A DNA stretch of 64,000 nt. Source: Lingula anatina. Its lineage: Eukaryota > Brachiopoda > Lingulata > Lingulida > Lingulidae. Every line of letters begins with the position of its first letter. Positions within the stretch are counted from its first letter, which is position 1. The DNA is taken from assembly GCF_001039355.2 (NCBI RefSeq), contig NW_019776092.1:23639-87638 (forward strand). Direction: 5' to 3'. This document shows, piece after piece, positions 12,353 to 26,100 of this stretch. Below the pieces are notes generated by a model. It saw only the letters and a program-made list of their open reading frames with translations, made no database searches and was not told where the DNA came from. Both the position numbers and the translations under genes were made by a program.

Positions 12353-13767
12353 GCGTGACCAATGCCGAAAATGAAAGTATGTCACAGTATCGTTTTTTCA
12401 GCCTAAATCATCTTACCTGGGGTGTGGTGGATCTCGATCACCGAATCAAAACATTTTTTATTTGAAGTTTCATGAATACCCATAAAAAGTGTTCATATTC
12501 ACACCATCTCAAACTTACCTACCTACTTCTCGACCGTCAGAGTCTGCAACTAACACTTCCCAGGGACCACTTATCATTGACTGTCAATCAACGTGACTCA
12601 AAGTCAATCAGCATAATGTATTCTTTACACACCCAAACCTGGGCGGTGACTTTCCTGGACAAATAAACATGTTCTATGACCCGTTGTAGCACTTGTCTAC
12701 GTGAGCAGGTGAACATCCCAAGGTGATCAAAGGTGTCAAGGTGTTTATTTACTTCAGGCAATCGTTTCTTATTCTTATTTTGAAAAAGATACCATGTGAT
12801 AGTATTAATATTTCGAAGGATGCAGTTTTTATGCTGTATAGTTAGCGATTGAGTATACCATTACGCTATTTTAGAGAAATTTTAGAAACAGAACAGAGCT
12901 TAGGGGAAAGTTATATTGGTTTAAAACACTTAAATACTTCTTTAGTAAAAAGAGTGTTCCAGTCAAAGTGCACACTTATTTTTCAACTGGTACAGCATGA
13001 AAAATTTCATTTGATAGCAATTTTGGAGATAAAATAGGCATATTTTCTTGTTTATCAGTTTTAGCTTTGTAAATCAAGACGATAACCTGAGTTTTGATAA
13101 ACAACATATTGCGGTCGATGCTGTGTGGTGATATGTTTGTTTTGCTACATCAAAATCTGCCACAGTGCTATGTACTTTATGTCACAACTGTTAAGATATG
13201 ACGATACTGGGATTCCAAGGAGGTTTTTGTGTCTACCTGCCAAAGAAAGCAGTCAAGCATTCTTGCCAAGACAGAATGCCAACGTTTTCAAACAAATTGG
13301 TCTTGTGGATTGATTAGAAGAATAGCACATAATTCACACAAACACTTGAAAGCGTGGTATTTAATGTCATCGTAATTTATTTTAATGTCATCGTAGTTTT
13401 TTTAATGTAAACGAGGGGCGGGCCTGAAGAACGAATAGATAAGATAAAATAGATACTTATGATACAAGCCATTCAATGGGGACGGTCCGCTCTACAGCCC
13501 TCTCTACCAAATTAATATCATAATCCAATAAAGTAAGCTCAGGTTAAAAGGAGCATAGATGGTTTTTCAAGATTGCTCATTAAATAATAACAAAGAGACT
13601 GCTTATGATGACCCAATATGATTTATAGCAAAATCATAATGTAAATGTAAATGTAAATAAGGGCACCTACCTTGTATATTTGACCCCCCCCCCCCCCCCC
13701 CCCCCCCCAACTCTGGTAAGGCATACAATTGACAAGCAAACAAAGCGCAACAAATCGCTGTATCTTA
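12353..13767. other. no gene seen; poly-C tract
   Basis: No supportable exon. It contains a 25-bp uninterrupted C run at 13684-13708. Confidence 0.5.
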
Positions 13768-13994
13768 GTCCCAATTTCCATAGATTTTAGATCGATCTAT
13801 CCCTGTGTGGAGTCTCACTAGATTACTGTCAGCTTAGTCGGCTTAAGCGTCTGTCCCGCCTACTGAAAGCTGCTAGGGGGTAATTAACTATGGTGCGCGC
13901 TCGGCTGACTGCAATTTAGCTTGAACACCCAGGGAGTTAGGTCGATCTAAAGCTTATATTCCCTGGATCGATCTAAACCTCTGGGAATACACCC
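13768..13994 (-). mobile_element. Harbinger-type MITE, copy 2
   Basis: A 227-bp copy of the 9111-9345 family in inverted orientation, flanked on both sides by TTA. Shared blocks include gattttagatcgatctat, 'agattactgtcagctta' and 'gggagttaggtcgatcta'. Non-coding. Confidence 0.8.
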
Positions 13995-16135
13995 TTAAAT
14001 TGTCTGAAACGAAATAATCACGAACGGTATATTATAAGAGTTTATCAGTGGTATCTGTTGGCACTTGGGCAGAGTTATTATTTTCGTTGTAATTGTTCTT
14101 TAAAAAACACATGTTTAGTAAATATTCGCTGTGACAGTAAGATTTTAACTACAAAATGCTTACACGGGAACCTTCATTGAACACTGTCAGTTGTTTTGTT
14201 TGATTTAATGAGGGTAAATAAGCAATATAACCCCCTCAGAACTACCCGACGCAATGGGGTGGGTGAAGTTCGTTGATAAGTCAATTTTATCATTGCTCAA
14301 ATACGGGAAGTAACGTGGTGTCGATGTGCCACACTCATTGTGTTAGTTGAGACACAAAAGCAATGGACGAAAAAGATTGCTGCATACTGATATTCTTGGC
14401 ATCCATTTGACACCTAGGGTGGTGCAACTTGCGCAACTTAAGCTGAATCACTGCACCTGGATCAGTGAAAAACAAAGCTCTCTTCCTTAGGTACAGGGTT
14501 CAAATATGTTGCGCGTGATGTCGGTGAACTTGTGGGTCACCTTAATTCGATACGTGAAATCGATTTTTGTTACTTGACTCAGCTTATCGTGCCAGAAACA
14601 ATTAACATGAGTTTTAGCTGATGTGTTTAGGAGGCCAATATTATGAATGTGTACATAATACAAATCCAGCGGACAAAACTTTTAGGAGAATTTATATGAT
14701 ACTTTTGTAGAAATAATTGGTAGCACTTAATACTACTTGTCTGGCCGTACATTTGTTTCTTTATTTAGACAGAACACATGACCGCCACATTGATATTTTC
14801 ACATTTCATTCGGATTAGTAGGATATTTCAAATATGACTACACACACTGGACAATAGAAGTGTCACTCCTACTGAACCAATACTTTTGGGGAGATAAATG
14901 ACTGTGGAATGATGTGCTCCTGGTATCAATTTATTAATTTTATTTAAATACCAACAATACAATTCCATGGCGAAGCGGTTTTATACTCATTAGTCACATT
15001 AAAAGTAGACCAGGCATTAAAACTTTGATTACTCTGATTCAGGGGGTGTCCAGTGTGTGTATAATAACTTTGCTTGCCTTCGATGTAAAAACCGCTCGTA
15101 AAATGTGCATTCACATTAATTGAAGAGGCCATGAGTAATTTTCGAATATTCCCCCAACTCGTATCATTCCCTGATAACACACACCGTTAGGACTACTGAC
15201 TTATTTATATGACACAGACTGATTGTGTATTTTGCCACTGATTGCATTTTCGTGTAAATGTACTTGGAACATTACATGTATATGTACATGTCTGTCGATA
15301 ATGTGCATTTATATTAATGTTTACATCGTTTTACACATGTATGTTCAAAGACCCAGGTACATTTGTACTACTAATGCGTGATGGTTTGTATCGATTAGCA
15401 TTATAAATTCAATAACCTAACCAGGCGTAATATTGCACAATGATTGATGGCCCACTCACGTATTTGAGTTGTTCTGAATGACGATTCCACGAATCTTTTT
15501 CATTTTAGGAAATGTCGCACTGCTGATGCCTTTTCACAATGCTGATTACACCCTGATAACACCCTGGGAGGATGAGTGAAATTACCAGTTCGAAGAAAGT
15601 TGATGCATCAAGATCTATAGCTACATGTAACTACACTGTAAAAAGAGCAAGCCTGTATAGAAGGGCCGTGATTTGTAATTCCCTGTACCATATTGGCACT
15701 TAAATATATTTCCCTGTGGTGGAATCGTGTTATCGTTAGTGGCCCTGGTTTAGGACAAACGTGCAGTTTAATAAGCGCCGTATTAAAACAACAACTACCG
15801 AGACAGAAGTGCAAAGGACTATTCGGATTTGTTGATATACAAGGAAAAAAACAACAAAACAACAAAACATTCAAATTTGGGAAGAGAACTAAGAGATTTC
15901 AAACCTACTTTGTTCCAAATGTGAGATGAAATTCAGTTAAATCGTGAGATTTTTTTGTTATTATTGAAGAGCTATTTTGCATTTTGTCACCATTAGCCGC
16001 AAAAGACCAACGAATGGTATGTTTTCATTTTTTTCTGATTAAATATGAAAATGATGTAATGTTTTTCATATTTATTCTTTATGTTTGACAGCATTTTTCA
16101 TGCTCTTGATCATTGTGGCTATTGACGATAGGCCG

Positions 16136-16182
<47 letters not shown>

Positions 16183-16875
16183 GTAATAGTCATAAATGCA
16201 GTGCATGAAGTCTGCATATTTAAAAGTCATTTTGATATCCCTTATTATTCAGTCTCAATCGATTTTTTTTCCTGAAAATTATAATCGATTGCAACAAAAC
16301 ACGCTCTCACATAAATTAAGCAACCGAGCAGATTTACCTGAGACGTATACAAAGATAGGCCCACTTGAGTCCATCAGTGTTCTCATGATACAATGTGGTT
16401 CCATAAAATATGATACAATACAGTACAATACGTATCAGGTGAAGCGAACGCCTTTGCATTATTTATCATCAGACGCACTGCCCGAATTAAGTGGATTGGG
16501 GAGTCACAGGAACAGTCCGCCATGGTGTTTTGCCTTAATTTCTGTGTTAAAAAGGTAAGTGTTCTTGCTAATATGATTTGAGAACAAAAACTGTTCTTAG
16601 GTCATTTTTTTTACGTCGAACTAAATATGTTTCTCTTCAAACTAACTGTCTAAGCTTACGATGTCTTGTCACTACCGGTGGTATACAGGTAGATCACCAG
16701 TTATATCGTGGTTCTAACCTGCCCTGAAGTATTTGCCATCCCAACAGGGGTAAATAACTAATTTAGTTGACTTAATGTATCAAATTGCTGCTCCGACACC
16801 ACGCTGTTTTATTTATTTATTTTTTCTATTTTTGATTGTCTTTACAAAATGCGCATTGATGGAGAACGCAAAGTA
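13995..16875. other. no gene seen outside one MITE and an ATA microsatellite
   Basis: Apart from the MITE at 14841-15059 and an (ATA)n run at 16138-16181, I see no exon or ordered repeat. The frames at 15608-15929 and 16196-16558 have no recognisable domain. Confidence 0.45.
14841..15059 (+). mobile_element. MITE with CACACACTGG ends, copy 1
   Basis: A 219-bp element beginning CACACACTGGACAAT and ending in CCAGTGTGTG, flanked by TA on both sides, as in Tc1/mariner-type insertion. The right inverted repeat has lost an internal piece. It is related in inverted orientation to 24783-25019, which has both ends intact. Confidence 0.75.
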
Positions 16876-17029
16876 CTGGGCCCCGTATCTCGAAGGCATC
16901 GCATATTGCGAATCGCTATATCAAATAGAGGCTACAATGTATTATATGGGACGAGTATGGGCCAGTTATGGAATCGAGACGCTTGCGCACGTGCGCAACA
17001 TAGCGAACCTTTCGAGATACGGAGCCCAG
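16876..17029. mobile_element. short inverted-repeat element
   Basis: A 154-bp element whose arms are imperfect inverted repeats: ctgggccccgtatctcgaa on the left and ttcgagatacggagcccag on the right. A second block of symmetry (gcgaatcgctat / catagcgaac) lies inside. It forms a near-complete foldback and carries no coding capacity. A 98-codon plus-strand frame across it is explained by the element. Confidence 0.65.
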
Positions 17030-18695
17030 GTCTGTAATGTTGTCAAGTACTATTTGGGTGACGCTATTTAAAATGTCAGTGCAAAAGAGACTCACCTAAA
17101 AATGTAAAATATTTTCTTACATATGCCCTTCTACGTTGCCAATGAAAAAAAACACGTTTATTATTTAAAAAAAAACAATGGTTATTATTCTAAATGACAA
17201 AGCTATTTGTGTATTTTTAAAATTTTGTAAATTGGGATTTTTTGCTATTCTATTCTGAAAACACCAAGGTTATTCAGGATTTTTGAGATTGTGCTGACTT
17301 TCCCCCCTCACTCATAACCTTGAACCTCACCATGCGTGACCTAAACGGATGAAAAACTGAGTCATACGTCACATTACCTCTCCACTCCAACTCCAGTGTC
17401 GATATTTCATTTCTCATAGACAGAGTGGATAAATACAGCTGACAGAACCTGCACTCGTTAAGTGGAATACTGTCGATGAAAAAAGAACTAATATTCCTTC
17501 ATTTTCTACTTCCTACAAACAAGATACTCTGCATCCTATCTTGTTCCTATCTAAAATTATTTTGGCATTGTACTTATCGTGCACGTAATTACAGAACATT
17601 TTTTTATGATTAACTATTAGACTCGAGTCCAACATTAAACGTTGGGATAGCAACCCTGTGGCTTGATACTTAAGAATATATTTACGAAATATAATATACC
17701 GAGATATAATGAAAAATTAAAATAAAAACTGTATGCCCCTCTTTGAAGTACGGATTAGGTGATAGGTTTAATGGCTTTGCCATACATCCTAGCTGAATTC
17801 AAGGTTAATATTTAATGAAGTTAATTGTGTGTAGGGGAAACGCCACAGATCTGTCAGCTGCACAACGCAATTGCAGGACCATCCCGAACCAAAAATCAAT
17901 CACCTAAGTAGTACCCGGAGGGAGTGAAAAGGTGCTATTGGGATTTCATAATAAATTAATCGCATATGTATTCTACTGGTTCAAATTAATGCCCTGGTAT
18001 TTTCGTTATGTGAGTTCACAATCATCTAGCGAATCCGCTTCTTTTTATCTCTGCCAATTAAAGAGGGAGGTTGTGTTCTCTGGTTTGTTTGTTTTTGGAC
18101 ACGATATCTGCACAAATTTTGATGAAAGCCGGTTATTTGAGAGGGATAAAAGCGAATGCACGTTCAGTTGAATCTTGTAATGTTTTTCTTGGACAGTACA
18201 CCAGTTTACCTGATGATACTGCGCTGGACCATACAGCTTCGCTGAACAGAATGAGTTATGGGCACCCACACCGGACTTTTCCCAAGGTAACTTCTCATAG
18301 ATTTATACAACTTATGAGTAACTTTTGTCAAGTGATTAACGAATAAAATGTTGACGTCTTATAAAGTCGCTGAATCCAAGTCGTAATGTAATGTTTTTTT
18401 TTTTAATTTTATTTTTATTTTTTATTCATTTATTGTATTTAATTTTATTAATTTTTTGTGAGGGTCAATACGTGGTGCAAATGAGGCTGATCTTGTTCGA
18501 AGCGTATCAAATTTGTACGAGTATAAAACCAAAATGGCTATGGTATGTCAATATTAAGACAGCAGAGCACACGAGCTGTCCAATTGAATTTTTGAACACG
18601 GTTTTCCGCAGAAAGCCAATTCACGAAAAGATCACAGGTGATTTTTTTTTTTAATTTCCAGGATCTAGAATAGCTTTCAGGAAATTAACAGGACA
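17030..18695. other. 5' flank of receptor gene; one exon-like segment
   Basis: Mostly featureless. The segment 18197-18286 is bounded by a good acceptor (tttttcttggacag) and a GTAACT donor, and one frame is open over 30 codons. It ends in phase 0, so it does not join the phase-1 exons downstream. It could be an untranslated or alternative exon, or chance. Confidence 0.35.
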
Positions 18696-19653
18696 ATGAA
18701 CTTTGGATCTGGAGGTTAGTGATCTGAGCCTTTAATGGCGTTTTCCGTTTATTCTAAACGATGGGTTATCATTTTAAGACATTTCTTGCACTGAGTTTTG
18801 CATTCAGTTTTGTATGGGATATATTTATGGTCACCACTACAGGCACCCTTTTACCTATGCCCTTGATCTCGAATTATTGTATCATATTTCAGAAAATTGA
18901 GGTTTTTGATGTGGATGAAATAATCAAACAACTTAGATTATTCATAATTATTTTAATTTCGATACGTTAAGATCTGTTTCTTTGTCCACTTAAATGATGG
19001 TAAAATATGTATGGTCAAATAATGAGACAGTGTTGGCATATCACATATACACCAGTGAATTGGCTAGTTCAAGCTGATGACGTAACGGCTGCGTTTTGCT
19101 GTTATATCGATTCAAAACAGATCCACTTCACCTGAACAGTTATTAAAGCTGTTTTAACACCCACTGCAAACATCGTTTTAGTGACACATATCTCCTAAGC
19201 AAAAAAGTAAAATCAAACCATGGAACCAAATTATTTTTGACACTTACTTGCCAACCTTGCCAATTTTCACGACCTCACTTAGTATCAGAGTTACGTCGGA
19301 ACCTATCCAAGGACGTAAAATATTTTAGTAGATCTTCATAGATGCATCAATTTGATAAACTGATTATTTTTTAAAGAAATATACTGTGATTTGATATGAA
19401 TCTTCATAGTTACGTCTTGAACCGGTCGACGTCCCACACAATTTACCATTTACATGCCATATGCGTTGAACCATCATATTTTCGAAGGCATTTGATCATA
19501 TGGGCACTGCAATGTTTTAAAAACTGACTTAAGTTCTTGTGTTTTAAAATAAACCTTAATGCATTTTAAATATTCTCAAAGTGCCAATTAATATCATTCC
19601 ATTTAATGGATCCAACAATTTGCAATAATCAAACTAATTTTGTTGCAAATAAA

Positions 19654-19692
<39 letters not shown>

Positions 19693-20142
19693 GCAGTGAA
19701 ATCGACGATTATCCTTTGGTCACCCTTTCACTGAAGCTAATAAGGTCGTGAATATAACAACAAAAACGAAGATTTCGCTCTGAATGTGTTCATTTGTCAT
19801 TCAATGGTATTAAGATAAGAATATCAATTAAAAAGCGAGGATGATTTAACTTGACTTGGGCTTCATAACACATCGAACCCTCTTAATAAGGTAGAACAAT
19901 TGAAGCACTGCATGAGATAAGTTGGACCTTGACATGGTAATTGGCACCTTTATGTAAATTTTGTATTCGGAACAAACATACATGTTTATCCACCAAATAT
20001 ACATGTATACTCTAAATGTTCATTTCGAATTTGTTTTCAGGTACACTTTTAAGGCTAGTGATCGCTGTTGCTTATATAGCAGGTATTGTTTTATTTTCTC
20101 TGGCTATTTGTTTTCATTAGTTTATAAATGTATGGGTGTTTG

Positions 20143-20192
<50 letters not shown>

Positions 20193-23092
20193 CAATCCCA
20201 ATGGTACCAAGGCACAATTTTTCATATACGTAATGTTCCTAGCAATTCAAAAGGAAATTTCAGCATAAGGCATTTCTTTATTTGTGGGGGGGGGGATTAA
20301 AGTTCTGATTTGAAAAATACAAGTAGCTTGGTACACGTAGGATATAATCAAGGACTTCATAACTAAACATAAAATATAACATTGGGGCTTGACGCATACA
20401 TAGGGTACCTTTCGCACTAAACACGCCCCTTTTTTGTCTACTGAATAACACTATATAGTATCTTAATGTAAAATATGGTTTTGATTGATAAATCCTCTTT
20501 GGAAAATATTGCCATGTTTTGTGTTATCACTGCTAATATCTAATATCTACTCTCTGTTGTTCTTGTTTAAAAAGAAAATCTTCAACTGTTATGTGTTTTA
20601 GGACCTTGCTTTTGCGCATGGTTCCAGCGGACTGATGTAAAGATGACAGATAACAATGGAGTACTAGGAGAGAGCATCACACTTTCCGGGGGGCAAAAGA
20701 CCCCAGAAAACTGCATAAGTCTGTGCGAATCCAGCTCGGGTTCACCTTGTGTGGCGGTCACCTACAAAACAAATTCCGGGACATGCCACAAGGTATATGT
20801 GACGTCAACCTTAGCTGACGCTGTGTCGAATGGCCACGTGGCTTTTACCGCTGACCCACAGTACGACTCTTATATTAATGATACAGTTTTCGAAACAAGC
20901 ACCACTACTCTGATTTTCACTGAAGGTAAGTTTAAGTGTAAATAACCACGAAGATTTTGTTCAAACTGTAAATTAAAAAAGAAAACCGTTCAATTATTTG
21001 TACTCTACTGAATTTAGGAAATGCTTCGTAGAGTAAATTGGAGTTGACATTGTTTTGTTAAATAAATCGAGAATGCTTCATCTGGTTTTTGGTCTTGTCA
21101 GTACACTACTGTTTATGAAACTAATGTTGACAGCAGGAGAAGACTTTTTTGAATATGACATACTTATGACCCCATTCCTTCTTATCATTTCAGCATTCAA
21201 GAACCATTTAGAACGCCAATCATCCCGCTCTAGTAGTCCAGTGGCCCAATCTACCAATGTGCTGTCTTCAGCGTCCTCTTCGTCGTCCACTTTAACCCCA
21301 AGCAGTCATGAAACAGTTTCCATGACATCGGCAACAATTTCCGAAAACAATAGACCTATTACTTCGACCAGTGAAACGGAATTCTTTATAACAATTGAAT
21401 GCGTCGTGACAAGTAGCGTCAGCAGCAGCGGTCAAGTAGATATCTTGACTTCAACATTTGCGACCGCCGTCACGTCACCAAGTAGCAGCAGTAATCAAGT
21501 AGATATATTGCCTTCAGCTTTGGCGACCGCTGCTATGTCGCCAAGTAGCAGCAGTAGTCAAGTAGATATATTGCCTTCAACTTTGGCGACCGCTGCCATG
21601 TCGCCAAGTAGCAGCAGTAGTCAAGTAGATATATTGCCTTCAACTTTGGCGACCGCTGCCATGTCGCCAAGTAGCAGCAGTAGTCATGTTAACATCCTGA
21701 CTTCAACATTGGCGACTGGTTTCATGTCGCCAAGTAGCAGCAGTAGTCAAGTTAACATCCTGACTTCAACACTGGCGACCGATGCCATGTCGCCAAGTAC
21801 CAGCAGTAGTCAAGTAAATACCCTGAAGTCAACATTGTCGCCCGCCGTGCAGCCAAATTCAGATACTGAAAAAAGTACCATAGCTCCCTCAAGTTCGAAA
21901 AATGAAAAGTATTCCATTTCCGTAACCTATTTCCCTGTTATTTCTTCATATATGGAGATAACTGAGATAACCCTCTCAGGTGAAGAAAGTCAAAAGATAT
22001 CTATCGATTCTATAATGACTTCTAGCGAGGTCTTGAGTGACAATACAGCAATTGAGGCCACTTCTATTGTGACAGTGACTCAGACAACAGGATCCGTTCC
22101 GTCAATCACGGAGGCACGGTCAACGGTTGCCGTAACTACTGCCCCAGTTCATGCTACTACAAGCGTTTCCGTGTGTAACGACATCCCGTTTGTCATTAAT
22201 GCAGAACGAATCGGAAATGACACCGGTGTGAATTCTACAGTGACTTATGTTTGCGACACAGGGTACCGTTTTCCGTCAATGGAAAAGGAGCAGACGATCA
22301 CTTGCACAGAAAATGGCACGTGGTCAAAGATGGCGCTTCCTCCATGTTCAGGTAAAAAAAACTGTTGAGCTGATTATCATTGTTATGCTGATTGTCCTAT
22401 TATACGGAAGATAGCCACTTTGACTTATATATATCAATTTTGTCATTTAATTTTGGACGTTCTTATGACGTAAACATTTCTTTATTCATTTTTCTTTTTT
22501 CAATTTTTGTCATTTAAGGTTGCACGTTCGTGTGATTTATATATTTCTTTATTCATTTCTTTTACCTAACATCACAATCTTAAGTATTTATTACGAGAGG
22601 TTTTACCCCTCAATATCTTTACATACAAAGTATGTTTTGTTGTTGAGAAAATTTGAAGTAAAAATTGTTTAAAGACCGTAAATTTCTAAACNNNNNNNNN
22701 NNNNNNNNNNNNNNNNNNNNNNNNNNNNNNNNNNNNNNNNNNNNNNNNNNNNNNNNNNNNNNNNNNNNNNNNNNNNNNNNNNNNNNNNNNNNNNNNNNNN
22801 NNNNNNNNNNNNNNNNNNNNNNNNNNNNNNNNNNNNNNNNNNNNNNNNNNNNNNNNNNNNNNNNNNNNNNNNNNNNNNNNNNNNNNNNNNNNNNNNNNNN
22901 NNNNNNNNNNNNNNNNNNNNNNNNNNNNNNNNNNNNNNNNNNNNNNNNNNNNNNNNNNNNNNNNNNNNNNNNNNNNNNNNNNNNNNNNNNNNNNNNNNNN
23001 NNNNNNNNNNNNNNNNNNNNNNNNNNNNNNNNNNNNNNNNNNNNNNNNNNNNNNNNNNNNNNNNNNNNNNNNNNNNNNNNNNNNNNNNNNNN

Positions 23093-23133
<41 letters not shown>

Positions 23134-26100
23134 TGGCAAAGGTAATAATGCTGAAATTCCCCTTTCTAGTTGTATACGTTCATTGTATGTAAAAAAATAA
23201 ACACAGTATGAAAAGAATTCCAAAAAATTCCATCACTTTTTAATAACAGATACTGCCTGGTTCTTTCTAACATACTGCTTCCCCTGTCTCTGTCACAGCT
23301 ACTGCTGTCGCTGACAGGCTATATCAAAATGCGCAATCCATCTGCTCCAAGTTGAAATTAATGGTTACCATTATAAAGATACAGTCAAAACACCAAGAAC
23401 GATACATTCGATGGTTGTATAAAAGAATCTATATCCACCGTCAACCTAGCAGGAATACTCCATTATCACTAATTCTGCTCGACACCTTACCATTTTACGA
23501 TTTCATAAAGACAAGCTCGTTCCATTCCCTAATACCATTTATATTTTATAACATCCGGAATTCAACCTAAAAACAAAATTACGTGACATTGTCTCGGGAA
23601 TGGATTTAGATGTACTTGAATCAAGTAGTAAACGTCAAATCGATCAATAATGGCGGCGCAAAATGATGTAAAGTGTAATGGGCACATTGTTGTTTTCGCA
23701 CGATGCTCAATAAGCTATATGTGAGGAGTTCAGAACGATGTCCCTGAAATGCTTCTGTCTTTTGTTATTTATTGTTATTGTTATTATTATCATTATTTTG
23801 CGCAATCTACCTATCGTATTCCCTACCACGTACAACTCCAACAAAACACTTTAATACACCTGTCACGCCCTCCGTCAATAACGTTGTACAATTTTTGGCT
23901 TTTTGGCAATATCAAGAACTATTTACTCGGATACATCATTAGGTCACACCAGGCCCTTCTACAGCATGGAATAAACCATACAGAATATCTGATATAAGCA
24001 ATAATATTGTAGTCACCAAGATAATTTGAGTCACTTTGGTACTGTATAGTAATGGGGAAAGGAGAATGGTAATTAAATTAGAAATTAAGAGCTCAGTTAC
24101 TAAATACATGTTAATCGCGCATTATTTTCCTTTAAACAATGTATCGTTCTAAAGGCAAATTTAATCACACAGGTAAGGGTTAGCCTGACGTAAGTGGGTC
24201 AAAATCTAGGCCGAGGCTTACCTGTCCAAATTAATGGGAACCGGACTCTTTTTCGGGCGGGGGGGGGGAGTTGACGCTTTATCACGTCACACAGGTCTAT
24301 CAGTAGATGGTAGTCAAGAAGGATTACTGTTTGAGCTACAATTGTAGCATACTTCGACGATAACTAACATTTGTGATCTAAGACCCCATTCCCACAGATT
24401 TTAGATCGATCTATCCCTATGGGGAGTCTCACTAGATTACTGTCAGCTTAGCCGACTTAAATGTCTGTCCCGACTACTAAAAGCTGTAAGGAGGCAATTA
24501 ACTACCGCGCTCGGCTTACAGCAATTTACCGTGAACCCCCAGGGAGTTAGGTCGATCTACATGGATCTATCTTAATCTATGGAAATGCAGTCTAAAGCGT
24601 TTCGATTAATGTCATAGTAATCAGAGAGTGAAAAGTCTAGCATAAATCCATCGGACTTTGTACAGTATATGTAGCAGTGTACCAGTGGGGATGTTGTTCA
24701 GTGATGTATGGTGGGTTTTTGAACACTTATGAAACAGTTGCCATGCCGCCAGATAGACTTCCTTTATAGCCCTCTACTTCTGCACACACTGGACAATGGA
24801 AGTGTCACCCCCTGAATCAGAGTAATCAAAGTTATAATGCCTGGTCTACTTATGATGTGACTAATGAGTATGAAACCGCTTCACCATGGAATTGTATTGT
24901 TGGTCTTTTTGTGAAATTTGATGTTAATAAATTGATACCAGGAGCATATCATTCCACAGTCATTTATCTCCCCCAAAGTATTGGTTCAGTAGGGGTGACA
25001 CTTCTATTGTCCAGTGTGTATCTTCGACTTGATTTAACTGTCCGGAAGTACAGGTATCAAAACTTGAGTAAAGAAAAATCAATACACATGCCTGTGTCCT
25101 GATACGATGTTCACTTTAATGATGGAATTAGATATAATTAAGCTGGACGATCCTAATTGGTTTAGTATTTCTTGTTAAATATACTGTATAGAGCAATTAA
25201 CTGTCACAACCTCGGCATATGTTGTGTTTCTGTAGTGTTATTGTTACGTGTGTAAGGATATCACTCATTTATAAGGCATGTGCGTGGTTTCCCACTGGCG
25301 GTGTTTTGATGACATTGTAATGTCTTCTTAATGAATCATATCGAGCAAAATCCCATTAACGCCAGAATCATTCCTGCATATGTCCTTAGGGAACCAATTA
25401 GTGTCAACTAAAGGCAGAGGAATCAGGAACATTATGACTTTGAATAAACATTCATGAATAAATAAAGCAAAATTGTGATTTTCCGGAAATTTTTATCACT
25501 TTCCCTTCAATCAAAAAGGTATGCCGTATCCAGAGCCGGTTTCAAATTGTCGATCCATTATCCCATGTTTGAGTTCTAGGTTTTTAACTTTTGAGTTATT
25601 CTGGAAATAAAGAAGTACTGGTAGTCTAATGAAATGACGATGGATTAAAAAATAGAACTGAATACGAGTTTTTGCTACCGTGTACGGTGTCAACGGGACT
25701 TTTTATCAGTTGCTTTTCATCTGCTGATGGATCTCCAGAGTATAGGGTCTTGCTAAAAGGGGGAGGGCACCAAAAAGTCAAACCAAAACAGTAGTGGAGA
25801 GCTATTTGAAAATGTTGTTTGGATTTGTCTCGTTGTATTGTTTATTCTGTTCTTGGAGAGGTGGCCGTGATGTTATTGCTATTATTATTATTATTATTAT
25901 TATTATTTCCAGCGAAATCGGATTCAAGCCTTTGTGAGTTAAGGTTCATGCACTCTAAGTCTCGAACTTTGTAATTATAGAGAACCTCATGCCCACCCCA
26001 AATTTTATCTGTTCTTACTTTTTATTTTATTTTCTTCTATTTATTTAATTATTCATTCATTCATTTTTGAACGTATGTACTGATTAAACATATAATTCAC

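Noticed and set aside
16775-17071. 98-codon plus-strand frame with a signal-like N-terminus
   Set aside because: Most of it lies across the 16876-17029 inverted-repeat element, and the start frame is explained by T-rich intergenic sequence.
18761-18970. ORF with a signal-peptide-like start (MGYHFKTFLALSFAFSF) as first exon of the PAN-CCP gene
   Set aside because: No good phase-1 donor; the 18696-18714 plus 20041-20082 pair gives in-frame, phase-1 junctions and a better fit.
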